A stretch of DNA of 64,000 nucleotides from Pseudomonas sp. Irchel 3E13 (lineage in GTDB: Bacteria > Pseudomonadota > Gammaproteobacteria > Pseudomonadales > Pseudomonadaceae): NCBI RefSeq assembly GCF_900187455.1, contig NZ_FYDX01000010.1, positions 186,001-250,000 on the forward strand, written 5' to 3'. Made by a program: the position numbers and the translations under genes. Below, in pieces: positions 17,895-26,499 of this stretch; the first letter of the stretch is position 1; every line of letters begins with the position of its first letter. The notes below the pieces were generated by a model. The model did not search any database. It was not told the DNA's origin and saw only the letters and a list, made by a program, of their open reading frames with translations.

Positions 17895-19286
17895 TCAGTT
17901 CCGATCCAGCCACACCGTCTGCGCATTGCAGAACTCGCGCACGCCAAAGTGCGACAGTTCGCGCCCGAAACCACTCTTCTTCACGCCACCAAACGTCACC
18001 CGCGGATCGCTCGCGCAGTAGCCGTTGATGAACACGCCACCGGTGTCCAGTTCATCGGCCAGTTGCTCGGCCAATGCCGCGTTGGCGGTGTAGACGGTGG
18101 AGGCCAGGCCGAACTCGCTGTCGTTCGCCAGTTCCAGCGCATGCCGCGCATCGCGGGCGGTGATGATCGAGGCCACCGGGCCGAACAGTTCCTGTTTGAA
18201 CGAGGTCATCTGGTCGGTCACGTCAGCCAGCACGGTCGGCTGGTAGAAGTTGCCAATGCCTTCGGCCTTGCCACCACCGAGCAGCAGGGTGGCGCCTTCG
18301 GCCAGGGTTGCCTGGACTTGCCCGTCGAGTTCGTCGCGCAGGTCGAAGCGGGCCATCGGGCCGATATAGGTGTCGGCGTTGTCCGGATCACCCACCACCA
18401 GGGCGCGGGTGGCTTCGACGAATTTCGCGGTGAAAGCCTCCACCACGCCTTGCTCGACGATCAGGCGCTTGGCCGCGGCGCAGACCTGGCCGGTGTTCTG
18501 GTAGCGACCGATGACCGCGGCTTTCACCGCTTCGTCCAGGTCGGCGTCGTTGAGCACGATGAACGGGTCGGAACCGCCCAGCTCCAGCACGCATTTCTTC
18601 AGCGCGGCACCGGCCTGTGAGCCGATGGCGATGCCGGCGCGCACGCTGCCGGTCAGGGTGACGGCGGCGATGCGTGGGTCGGCGATCGCGGCGGACACGC
18701 CGTCAGGGGTAACGTTGAGCACTTCGAACACGCCTTCCGGGAAGCCGGCGCGCTTGATCGCGTCCAGCAGCAGGTAGGCGCTGCCCATTACGTTCGGCGC
18801 GTGCTTGAGCACGTAGACGTTGCCGGCCAGCAGCGTCGGCACCGCGCCGCGCAGCACTTGCCAGATCGGGAAGTTCCACGGCATCACAGCGAGGATCGGG
18901 CCCAGCGGACGGTATTCGATGCGCGCCTTGCCCACCGCTACGGGCGCCGCTTCGGGGGCGATCATGTCGGGGCCGGCGTCGGCGTACCATTCGCAGAGCT
19001 GGGCGCATTTCTCGATTTCGCCACGGGCCTGGGCGATCGGCTTGCCCATTTCGGCGGTGATCATCCGCGCCATGGCTTCGGCGTTGTCGCGCAGCGCGCC
19101 GGCCAGCGCCAGCAGGCGTTCGACCCGGGCTTCGACCGGGGTGCGGCGCCAGGCGGCGTAGCCGGCGGCGGCGCGAGCGAGGGTGGCGTCCTGCACGGCG
19201 GCGCTTTCGTAGGGATAGTGGCCAATCTGCTCGCCGGTGGCGGGATTGATCGACAAGGCATGGGTCTTGTGGCTGATCACGGTCAT
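17895..19286 (-). CDS. sad: NAD(P)+-dependent succinate-semialdehyde dehydrogenase-like (Sad/YneI type)
   Basis: A 463-residue aldehyde dehydrogenase of the short SSADH branch. It shows MPWNFPIWQV, the glutamate in LELGGSDPF, and the catalytic cysteine in NTGQVCAAAKR. In the YneI/Sad group this enzyme turns succinate semialdehyde into succinate. It is a single gene divergent from a LysR regulator 105 bases away. A neighbouring aldehyde dehydrogenase and permease suggest a shared amine or nucleobase breakdown route, but that link is inference. Confidence 0.87.
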   Translation of the reverse strand: MTVISHKTHALSINPATGEQIGHYPYESAAVQDATLARAAAGYAAWRRTPVEARVERLLALAGALRDNAEAMARMITAEMGKPIAQARGEIEKCAQLCEWYADAGPDMIAPEAAPVAVGKARIEYRPLGPILAVMPWNFPIWQVLRGAVPTLLAGNVYVLKHAPNVMGSAYLLLDAIKRAGFPEGVFEVLNVTPDGVSAAIADPRIAAVTLTGSVRAGIAIGSQAGAALKKCVLELGGSDPFIVLNDADLDEAVKAAVIGRYQNTGQVCAAAKRLIVEQGVVEAFTAKFVEATRALVVGDPDNADTYIGPMARFDLRDELDGQVQATLAEGATLLLGGGKAEGIGNFYQPTVLADVTDQMTSFKQELFGPVASIITARDARHALELANDSEFGLASTVYTANAALAEQLADELDTGGVFINGYCASDPRVTFGGVKKSGFGRELSHFGVREFCNAQTVWLDRN

Positions 19287-19391
19287 TTTGGAGTTCTCAT
19301 GGACGGTGTATGGATCGAAGCCTACTGCGTTGTGTCTTTCCCTTGAACTGAATAATACTGAGCGAAACGTTCACGCAGAGAGAATGACTCT

Positions 19392-20282
19392 ATGGATCTG
19401 GTGCAGTTGGAGATGTTCAAGGCCGTGGCAGAGCAGGGCAGCATCAGTGCCGCGGCTCAGCACATTCATCGGGTGCCGTCGAACCTGACCACAAGAATCC
19501 GACAACTGGAGCAGGAACTGGGGGCGGACCTGTTCATTCGCGAGAAAAGCCGCCTGCGTTTGTCGCCGGCCGGCTGGAACTTCCTCGACTATGCGCGGCG
19601 CATTCTCGACCTGGTGGCCGAGGCGCGGCAGACCGTAGCCGGCGACGAACCCCAGGGCGCCTTCGCCCTCGGCTCGCTGGAAAGCACCGCGGCGGTGCGC
19701 ATCCCGGCGTTGCTGGCAGCCTATAACCAGCGTTACGCCAAGGTCGAACTGGACCTGAGCACCGGGCCTTCCGGGGCGATGATCGATGGCGTGCTGGCCG
19801 GGCGCCTGAGCGCGGCCTTCGTCGACGGCCCGGTGCTGCACCCGGCGCTGGAAGGGGTGCCGGTGTTCACCGAGGAAATGGTCCTGATCGCACCCCTGAA
19901 CCACGGGCCCATCCGCCGCGCCGCCGAGGTCAACGGCTCGACCATCTACGCTTTCCGCGCCAACTGCTCGTACCGCCATCACTTCGAAAACTGGTTCGCC
20001 CAGGACGAAGCGGTGCCGGGCAAGATCCTCGAAATGGAGTCCTACCACGGCATGCTCGCCTGCGTCAGCGCCGGCGCCGGGCTGGCGTTGATGCCGCGCA
20101 GCATGCTGGACAGCATGCCGGGTTGCAGTACGGTCAGTGTCTGGCCGTTGTCTGAGCGCTTCCGCTACCTGCGCACTTGGCTGGTGTGGCGCAAGGGCAT
20201 GATGTCGCGTTGCCTGAGCACCTTTGTCGAGTTGCTGCGCGAGCGCGGTGATGTGCTGGAGGCCGAAGGCGCGGAGGCGTGA
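19392..20282 (+). CDS. LysR family transcriptional regulator
   Basis: A 296-residue LysR protein with HTH SISAAAQHIHRVPSNLTTRI near residues 17-36. The effector domain shows FSTGPSGAMIDGVL-like periplasmic-binding fold features, close to the CysB/PtxR-like group annotated in Pseudomonas. It is transcribed divergently from the sad-like gene and is its likely regulator. Confidence 0.92.
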   Translation: MDLVQLEMFKAVAEQGSISAAAQHIHRVPSNLTTRIRQLEQELGADLFIREKSRLRLSPAGWNFLDYARRILDLVAEARQTVAGDEPQGAFALGSLESTAAVRIPALLAAYNQRYAKVELDLSTGPSGAMIDGVLAGRLSAAFVDGPVLHPALEGVPVFTEEMVLIAPLNHGPIRRAAEVNGSTIYAFRANCSYRHHFENWFAQDEAVPGKILEMESYHGMLACVSAGAGLALMPRSMLDSMPGCSTVSVWPLSERFRYLRTWLVWRKGMMSRCLSTFVELLRERGDVLEAEGAEA

Positions 20283-20358
20283 CGACACAACATGCATAGA
20301 CACATTCTGTATAAACTGCCCGTTATCTTGATGTCAGTCAGTCAGGCCTGCTGGGGTT

Positions 20359-20430
20359 CTTCGCGAGCAAGCTCGCTCCTACACAAAAGAAAGCGGTGCC
20401 GATCCGGTAGGAGCGAGCTTGCTCGCGAAG
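20359..20430. repeat. Inverted REP pair (REPIN-like)
   Basis: Two copies of the palindromic unit CTTCGCGAGCAAGCTCGCTC: one forward at 20359-20383 and one inverted at 20407-20430, about 23 bases apart. A third copy sits at 22441-22465. This core is the well-known Pseudomonas fluorescens-type REP, mobilised by RAYT transposases. Confidence 0.88.
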
Positions 20431-20481
20431 GGCGCCAGAGCCGCCCCAATCACAGGCCTTGCATTCCCCAGGAGTTTCCGC

Positions 20482-21195
20482 TTGTCCCGCAACAACCTTC
20501 CGCTCGTCATGCTCCCCGGTCTGCTCAACGACCACCGCCTCTGGGCCCACGCCCAGGCCACGTTCGAACCTTCCCGCCAGGTGCTGATTCCCGACCTCAG
20601 CCAGGACGCGTCCATCGTCGCCATGGCCGAGCGCGTGCTGGAGCAGGCGCCGCCGCGTTTCGCCCTGGCGGCGCTGTCGATGGGAGGTTATGTCGCGTTC
20701 GAGATCCTGCGCCGTGCGCCTGAGCGGGTCGAGCGTCTGGCATTGCTCGACACCATGGCCCGCCCCGACGACCCGCAACGCGCCCGCGTGCGTCGCGGTC
20801 TGCTGGAACTGGCCGGGTTGGGCAAGTTCAAGGGGGTAACGCCGCAACTGCTGCCGCGCCTGATGCACGCCCGCGCGCTCGACACCTGTGTGCCGCAGGT
20901 GGTGATGGCGATGGCTGACGATATTGGCCGCGAAGGCTTTATCCGCCAGCAGCAGGCAATCATCGACCGCGCCGACTACCGGCCGTTGTTGGCGAGCATC
21001 GGCGTGCCGACCCTGGTGCTGTTCGGCGAACAGGACGAAATCACGCCGCTGGCCGAGGCCCGCCTGATGCACGAGGGCATCCGCGGCGCGCACCTGGAAG
21101 TGATCGGCGAGTGCGGCCACCTGCCGCCGCTGGAGCATCCCCAACGCACCAGCGAACTGCTCGCGCAGTGGCTGGCCGGCGCCTTCGATGCCTGA
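20482..21195 (+). CDS. Alpha/beta hydrolase
   Basis: A 237-residue alpha/beta hydrolase. The nucleophile elbow is ALSMGGYVAF, the acid strand is near FGEQDEIT, and the catalytic histidine is in GECGHLPPLEHP. I chose TTG 20482 because AGGAG precedes it. An in-frame ATG upstream at 20419 falls inside a REP element and would add REP-encoded residues, so it is unlikely to be real. It runs into an MFS gene 33 bases later. The substrate is unknown. Confidence 0.85.
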   Translation: MSRNNLPLVMLPGLLNDHRLWAHAQATFEPSRQVLIPDLSQDASIVAMAERVLEQAPPRFALAALSMGGYVAFEILRRAPERVERLALLDTMARPDDPQRARVRRGLLELAGLGKFKGVTPQLLPRLMHARALDTCVPQVVMAMADDIGREGFIRQQQAIIDRADYRPLLASIGVPTLVLFGEQDEITPLAEARLMHEGIRGAHLEVIGECGHLPPLEHPQRTSELLAQWLAGAFDA

Positions 21196-21228
21196 TTCCG
21201 TTTATCCCGTTGTCCCCCGGAAGTCCTT

Positions 21229-22389
21229 GTGAAAGACCCCGCTGATACACCCGGCCTGTCCGGTATTTTCCTGCTCGGCCTGCTGCAGATTCTGGTCTGG
21301 GGCGGTTCGTTCTTCTTGCTGGCGGTGATGGCCGCGCCAATCGTTCGCGACACCGGCTGGGCCCTCCAGTGGGTGTACGGCGCGTTGTCCTTGAGCTTGC
21401 TGGTATCGGCAATGCTGGCGCCGTTGACCAGCCGGTTGATCGCCCGTTTCGGCGGCCGACCGGTGCTGGCCAGCAGCGGCGCGGTGGTTGCTGTGGGCTT
21501 GCTGCTGATGTCAGCGGCGCCGTCGCTGGGCTGGTTTCTGCTGGCGTGGGGTGTGATCGGCGTGGGCATGGCGCTGGGGTTGTATGAAGCGCTGTTTGCC
21601 AGCCTCGGTGCGCTGTACGGCGAAAAGGCGGCCGGGGCGATTACCGGCATCACACTGATTTCGGGGTTCGCTTCGACCCTGACCTGGCCGTTGGTGGCGC
21701 TGCTGATCGAGCATCTGGGCTGGCGCATGACCTGCGTCGCCTACGCCGTGGTGTTGCTGCTCAGCGTGGCGCCGTTGTATTGGCGGGCGCTGCCGGCGGG
21801 TGTCGGCATCAAGATCGCCAGCAAGGCGCAACAGGCCGCCGAGGACCGGGTCGACCCGCAGGTCTACTGGCTGTTGACCACGATCTTCGCCATTGGCGCG
21901 GTATTGATGACTGCGGTGGCGGTGCATCTGGTGTCGATTCTGCAAGGGCAGGGCCACAGCCTGGTGGCGGCCATCGGCTTCGCGGCGGTGCTGGGGCCTT
22001 GTCAGGTGGGTTCGCGGATCGTGCAGATCTTCGCTCGCAAGCGCCATCCGCTGTGGACCACGTTGATTTCAGTGGTGCTGGTGGCGAGCGGCTTGTTGCT
22101 GGTGGCGCTGGTGCCGGCGGCGACCTTGCTCGGGCTGGTGTTGTATGGCTTCGGCAACGGGTTGCGGGCCATTGTGCGCGGGCTGTTGCCGCTGGTGCTG
22201 ATGTCGCCGAGCAACTATGTGCTGCTGATGGGCAAGATGTCGTTGCCGTCGCTGGTCGGGCAGGCGGCGACCCCGTTGGTCGGCGGCTGGCTGTTGCAGA
22301 GCGCCGGGCCGGGCGCGGTGCTCGGGGTGATGGCCGGATTGGCGGGGGTGAATGTGCTGCTGGTGGGGATGTTGATGCGGCGGTTGTAG
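21229..22389 (+). CDS. MFS transporter
   Basis: A 386-residue major facilitator with a GTG start and 12 predicted helices. The loop after helix 2 reads RFGGRPVLASSG. It follows the alpha/beta hydrolase closely and may share its transcript. It resembles the CynX/oxalate-formate-like carriers only loosely; the substrate is unknown. Confidence 0.85.
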   Translation: MKDPADTPGLSGIFLLGLLQILVWGGSFFLLAVMAAPIVRDTGWALQWVYGALSLSLLVSAMLAPLTSRLIARFGGRPVLASSGAVVAVGLLLMSAAPSLGWFLLAWGVIGVGMALGLYEALFASLGALYGEKAAGAITGITLISGFASTLTWPLVALLIEHLGWRMTCVAYAVVLLLSVAPLYWRALPAGVGIKIASKAQQAAEDRVDPQVYWLLTTIFAIGAVLMTAVAVHLVSILQGQGHSLVAAIGFAAVLGPCQVGSRIVQIFARKRHPLWTTLISVVLVASGLLLVALVPAATLLGLVLYGFGNGLRAIVRGLLPLVLMSPSNYVLLMGKMSLPSLVGQAATPLVGGWLLQSAGPGAVLGVMAGLAGVNVLLVGMLMRRL

Positions 22390-22440
22390 TGCGCGTTCAT
22401 AAACCTGCGGGGCGAGATTGGCGGGGCTTGGGTTGCACGC

Positions 22441-22465
22441 CTTCGCGAGCAAGCTCGCTCCTACA
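22441..22465. repeat. Single REP element
   Basis: A third copy of the REP unit seen at 20359 and 20407, lying between the convergent MFS and porin genes. Confidence 0.85.
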
Positions 22466-22477
22466 GGGGTTGGGTGT

Positions 22478-23806
22478 TTAGAAGGGCACCGCTACTGTCA
22501 GTTGGCTGTAGATGTTGGTGCCATTGCCGCCCACCTGATTGCCGCCGTTGGTTTCATCCTTCTTCGGCTGGTACAGGCCGATCACCGGGCTGATGATCAG
22601 GTGCTCGTTGACCGCCCATTCGGCATAGAAATCCAGCTCGCGGGCATCGAGGTTGAGGGTGTCGCGGGTGCGCAGGGTGTGGAAGTCGAAGTACAGCGCG
22701 CCGACGGTGAGGTTCTCCAGCGGCGTGGCCTTGAGGCCGACATGGTGCACGCCGGTGTTGCTGTTGAACGGTCCGGAGTAGTTGGCCGCCACTTCGCCCT
22801 GGAACCAGGTGCCGTAACCCGTGCTCAGGCCGGTGAACAGCGAGTCCCAGCCTTGCGAGTAGCGGGTGTAGCGGTAGCTCAGTTTTGGCGCCCAGGCCAC
22901 GTCGGCGAAGGTGTAGCCGGCTTCGGCGTACCAGGCTTTTTCCGGCCCGGCGTCCTTGTCCTGCCAGGCGTATTCGAAGGCGAAGCTGGCGTTTTCGATG
23001 CCGGCGCTGCCTTCGCCGCGGACGCTGTAGACGTCCATGTTCTCGCGTTCTTTCTGGAAGTCGCTGGCCCACTGGTCGGTGACGTCGAGGCCGTGCACCC
23101 AGGTCAGGCCGAGGGTGCCGGCGTCGGTGGTGTAGTCCAGGGTGCCGGCAGCCAGTTCGGTTTCGGCCTGGGCGCGGTTGTCGGATTTGAGCCAGAGCAC
23201 GCTGCCGTGCAGGCCGTCCTGGCCACCCAGTTTCAATACCGCGGTGCGGTCGAAAGCGTGGCGGGCGGCGAGGTAGTAGGCGCCGCCACGGTTGAGGTCG
23301 CCGTCGGCCGGGCCTTTGCCGAGGTTCGGGCCGTCGTCGTTGATCAGGAAGCCGCTGCCGATCTTGACCACCTGGCGACCGGCGGAGAAGTCCACGCCGT
23401 CCTTGCCCAGGGCCGGGAACAGATCGCCGGAGCGCCAGCCGAGGAAGGCGTCTTCGATCTTGGTGGTGCGCTCGGAACCGTCGGTGTTGCCGGCGGCGTC
23501 GCCGTCGCCCCAGGTCGCCGAACTGACCAGATTGAAGGTGCCGTACAACGTGCCATTGCCGCCCAGGCCCTGGTCACCGCTGACGCCGTACTTGATGAAA
23601 CCTTCGCGCCAGGTCGAGCCGCCCGCTGTGCCGTCGTAGTTCTTGCGGCTGTTGAACATGCCGAACACGGCGAGCATGTCGGCGTTCAGGTGGGTGTCGT
23701 CGTCCGCGTAGAGTTCGTAAGCCAGTGCCGGTTGCGCGGCGGCGAGCGTGACCAGGCTCAGGCCGACGGCCCGCGCGATCGGCATCAGGCGATGCTGTTT
23801 GTCCAT
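22478..23806 (-). CDS. Outer membrane porin-like beta-barrel protein
   Basis: A 442-residue exported protein. The signal peptide (residues 1-27) ends ALA before YELYADDDTH. The rest alternates short polar and aromatic strands, as in a porin, and finishes with a phenylalanine (TVAVPF). Segments such as FSAGRQVVKIG and EDAFLGWRSG recall OprD/alginate-export-like porins, but I cannot place it in a named family. It is the last gene after MoaF and two SDR dehydrogenases and probably admits their substrate. Confidence 0.8.
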   Translation of the reverse strand: MDKQHRLMPIARAVGLSLVTLAAAQPALAYELYADDDTHLNADMLAVFGMFNSRKNYDGTAGGSTWREGFIKYGVSGDQGLGGNGTLYGTFNLVSSATWGDGDAAGNTDGSERTTKIEDAFLGWRSGDLFPALGKDGVDFSAGRQVVKIGSGFLINDDGPNLGKGPADGDLNRGGAYYLAARHAFDRTAVLKLGGQDGLHGSVLWLKSDNRAQAETELAAGTLDYTTDAGTLGLTWVHGLDVTDQWASDFQKERENMDVYSVRGEGSAGIENASFAFEYAWQDKDAGPEKAWYAEAGYTFADVAWAPKLSYRYTRYSQGWDSLFTGLSTGYGTWFQGEVAANYSGPFNSNTGVHHVGLKATPLENLTVGALYFDFHTLRTRDTLNLDARELDFYAEWAVNEHLIISPVIGLYQPKKDETNGGNQVGGNGTNIYSQLTVAVPF

Positions 23807-23956
23807 TGTGATTCCCCAGTTGTTATTGGCAGATGGCCGCGCCCTGGCCCGGCCCCGTCGACGAATGCTCCGTGACGAGGTATTAGGGCGCTGTCGGTGG
23901 GCGTACGTCTTGTTCGTGGCTGCCAGCAGAGTTGATTGGGGTCGCCAGCTTTTGAT

Positions 23957-23984
23957 TGCGGGAGCGAGCACGCTCGCTCCCGCA
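23957..23984. repeat. Near-perfect palindrome, variant REP or terminator
   Basis: 13-bp arms TGCGGGAGCGAGC / GCTCGCTCCCGCA around AC. It resembles a second REP type and lies just after the first SDR gene, before the porin. It could reduce transcription into the porin gene. Confidence 0.65.
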
Positions 23985-23987
23985 GAC

Positions 23988-24743
23988 TTACGACTCGGGC
24001 AGCGTCGCGCCGCCATCGACGATCAGCGTCTGCCCGGTGACATAGCCGGCATTGTCCGAGGCCAGGAACAACATGGCCGCGGCGATATCCGCCGGCTCGC
24101 CCAGCCGCCCCAACGGCACGCCGCTGGCAATCCGCGCACTGAGGTCGGCGTCACCGAGGTTGTCCATGGCCGGCGTGCGGATCATCCCCGGCTCCACGCC
24201 GTTGACCCGCACGCCCAGCGGCGCCAGTTCCAGCGCGGCGTTGCGGATGAAGCCGTTGACTCCGGCCTTGGACGCGGCGTAGTGGCTGAGCCCCGGATAG
24301 GCCACCCGTGGCCCTGTCACTGAGGAGGTCACCAGCACGTTGCCGCGGCCCTGGCGGCGGAACAGCGGCAGCGCTGCCTGGGTCAGCCAGAACAGCGCCG
24401 ACAGGTTCACATCCAGGGTGCGCCGCAGCATCGCTTCGCTGATCTGCTCGAACGGGGTAAGGGGAAAATACGCCGCGTTGTGCACCAGCACATCGAGGCG
24501 TTCCAGGCCGTCGAGCAAGGTGAAGATCGCCTCGCGGTCGGCCAGGTCGATGCCCGCCGCCTGAGCCAGAAGACCCTCGGCGCGCAGGCTGTCGGCCAGC
24601 GTCTGGGCGCCGGCCAGGTCGAGGTCGGCGATCAGCACTTCGGCACCGCCGCGGGCGAAGCCCTCGACAATTGCCCGGCCAATGCCCTGGGCACCGCCGG
24701 TGACCAACACCTGCTGCCCGCGGTAATCGAAGGTGGCATTCAT
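23988..24743 (-). CDS. SDR family oxidoreductase (classical)
   Basis: A 251-residue short-chain dehydrogenase. It has the cofactor motif TGGAQGIG, an NAG-type motif replaced by VHNAAY, the catalytic YAASK (in LSHYAASKAG) and an upstream serine (SSVTG). Its ATG at 24743 overlaps the stop of the preceding SDR gene (ATGA). It lies in the MoaF-SDR-SDR-porin operon. Confidence 0.88.
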   Translation of the reverse strand: MNATFDYRGQQVLVTGGAQGIGRAIVEGFARGGAEVLIADLDLAGAQTLADSLRAEGLLAQAAGIDLADREAIFTLLDGLERLDVLVHNAAYFPLTPFEQISEAMLRRTLDVNLSALFWLTQAALPLFRRQGRGNVLVTSSVTGPRVAYPGLSHYAASKAGVNGFIRNAALELAPLGVRVNGVEPGMIRTPAMDNLGDADLSARIASGVPLGRLGEPADIAAAMLFLASDNAGYVTGQTLIVDGGATLPES

Positions 24744-25531
24744 GACGGATTCTCCAGTCGGGTATAGGCCAGGGTCGGCACATCGACCACGGTCGACCCA
24801 CCATCGGCGGCGATCACCGCGCCGGTGATGATCGAGGCGTCGTCGCTGACCAGGAACTGGCACAGCGCGGCAATCTCGTCGGCACTGGCGGGGCGGCGCA
24901 GCGGCACATCGGCGGTGACCCGGCGATACGCCGCATCCAGGCCTTCACCGTGGTGCTCCATCAGCGGCTGCATTTCTTCATCGGCCATCGGCGTGCGCAC
25001 CCAGCCCGGGCACACGCAGTTGACCCGCACGCCTTGCGGCCCGAAGTCCCGCGCCAGCGAGCGGTTCAGCCCCACCAGCGCGTGCTTGGCGGTGGTGTAA
25101 CCGCACACCTGCGGGCCCGCCGCCAGCGAGGCGATGGAGCCGAGCAGGACGATGCTGCCGCGCCGCTCGATCAGCAGCGGCAAACAGGCGCGGGCACTGT
25201 GGAAGGCGCTGTGCAGGTTGCCGCGCATCGCCGCGTCCCAGGCGTCATCGCTGGTCTCCAGCGCGTTGCCCAAACCATGACCGCCTGCGCAACAGATCAG
25301 CGCATCGAGACCGCCGAAGCGGGCGCGGATCTGTGCGATGAAGCCGGCCCACACCGCGCTGTCGGCGGCATCGCCGGCCAGCACCAGGGCGTCGTGACCG
25401 GCGGCCACCCGCTCCAGCGCCTCGCGGCGCCGGCCCACCAGCACCAGGTTGTGCCCCAGCGCCGCCATGCGCTGGACGCAGGCCTCGCCGATTCCGGTGC
25501 CGGCACCGGTAATCAGCACGGTCTTAGTCAT
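24740..25531 (-). CDS. SDR family oxidoreductase (second copy)
   Basis: A 263-residue short-chain dehydrogenase with TGAGTGIG at the N-terminus, an active-site tyrosine/lysine in YTTAK, and a serine at LLGSIAS. The usual NNAG motif is changed to CCAGG. It overlaps the next SDR by four bases and the MoaF stop region by eight. Two different SDRs in a row suggest two successive alcohol/ketone steps on the same compound. Confidence 0.88.
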   Translation of the reverse strand: MTKTVLITGAGTGIGEACVQRMAALGHNLVLVGRRREALERVAAGHDALVLAGDAADSAVWAGFIAQIRARFGGLDALICCAGGHGLGNALETSDDAWDAAMRGNLHSAFHSARACLPLLIERRGSIVLLGSIASLAAGPQVCGYTTAKHALVGLNRSLARDFGPQGVRVNCVCPGWVRTPMADEEMQPLMEHHGEGLDAAYRRVTADVPLRRPASADEIAALCQFLVSDDASIITGAVIAADGGSTVVDVPTLAYTRLENPS

Positions 25532-26345
25532 GGCCGTGGTCCGTGGTGTTGATCAGGTTGCAGTAGGACGACACCGGGAAGTTGCTGAAGGCGTCGAAGC
25601 TGCCTTCGGCGTAGCCGAAGATCTTGCCGTCGCTGCGGTGCTCGCGCAGGTCGATCATCACCAGGCCGAGGGTCGGGATGATCTTCTCGCGCCAGACGAA
25701 CAGATACAGCTCGTCGGTGATCTTGTAGTAGTGGCAGCGGTCGGTGTCGCACAGACCCTTCTCGACACCCTTGAGGCACTGCCAGGTGTAGTAGTGCTCG
25801 TTGAGGTAGATGTGCTCGTATTCCTCGGTCGGGCTGTAGCGGTAGCGGTTGCGGATACCCACCAGCTCGCGGGTCGGCGCGTGCGGGCAGGCGCCGTCCT
25901 GCCATGGGCGATCAAGGGTGCCGTGGAGGAACTGCGCCTCGACGGCGGTCAGGTTCTTGCCGGACAGGGCGCGCGAGTACATGCCTTCGCGGGTTTCTTC
26001 GGCGCTGGGCATGTTGCCGATGACCGCGGTGAAGGACTGGCTCAGGGTGTCCAGCACCAGGGTGATCGACCAGGTCTGGCTGTGCTCGGTCTTGAGGAAG
26101 TCGACCAGGACGATGCCCGGGCGCACCGAGGTGGCGCGGTACGGCGCGCTGCCGGTCGAGTGGCCGTCAGCGGCGTGCCAGTGCAGTTGGTCGGCGTCGA
26201 AGCGGTGTTCGATCGACCAGCCGTTGGCGAAGTTCAGGGTCATGCGCTGGCCGGCCAGCTCGGCCAGTTGCGGCAGGATGAAGGCTTCCGGGGCAAAGCC
26301 CTCGGCCAGGGCGCCTACGGTGATCCAGTCGGAATGGGTGGTCAT
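25524..26345 (-). CDS. moaF: MoaF family protein
   Basis: A 273-residue protein matching the MoaF family: two lipocalin-like halves, the first beginning about residue 30 (GQRMTLNFANGWSIEH), and the C-terminal half with FVWREKIIPTLGLVMIDL. MoaF was named in Klebsiella from an operon induced by monoamines, and a role in molybdenum cofactor synthesis has never been firmly shown. Here it heads an operon of two SDRs and a porin with no moa genes nearby, so a role in handling a small ligand is likelier. I chose MTTHSDW (26345). Confidence 0.83.
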   Translation of the reverse strand: MTTHSDWITVGALAEGFAPEAFILPQLAELAGQRMTLNFANGWSIEHRFDADQLHWHAADGHSTGSAPYRATSVRPGIVLVDFLKTEHSQTWSITLVLDTLSQSFTAVIGNMPSAEETREGMYSRALSGKNLTAVEAQFLHGTLDRPWQDGACPHAPTRELVGIRNRYRYSPTEEYEHIYLNEHYYTWQCLKGVEKGLCDTDRCHYYKITDELYLFVWREKIIPTLGLVMIDLREHRSDGKIFGYAEGSFDAFSNFPVSSYCNLINTTDHGHD

Positions 26346-26499
26346 GGGAGGTGGCTCGTGGTTGTTGTTGGAGCCGTGATGGTGCCGCGCGGGCGGGTGA
26401 TGCGGTATCAACCGGATGGTTGAGGTGGCGTGGTGTGCCAGTCACGGGATTGTCACGCGCTGGTAGTAATGTGCCATCACTCAACGGCAGGAATGAAAT

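Noticed and set aside
22418..23875. Long + strand frame across the porin gene
   Set aside because: The minus-strand gene has a signal peptide and a porin-like C-terminus; the plus frame is a GC-driven mirror.
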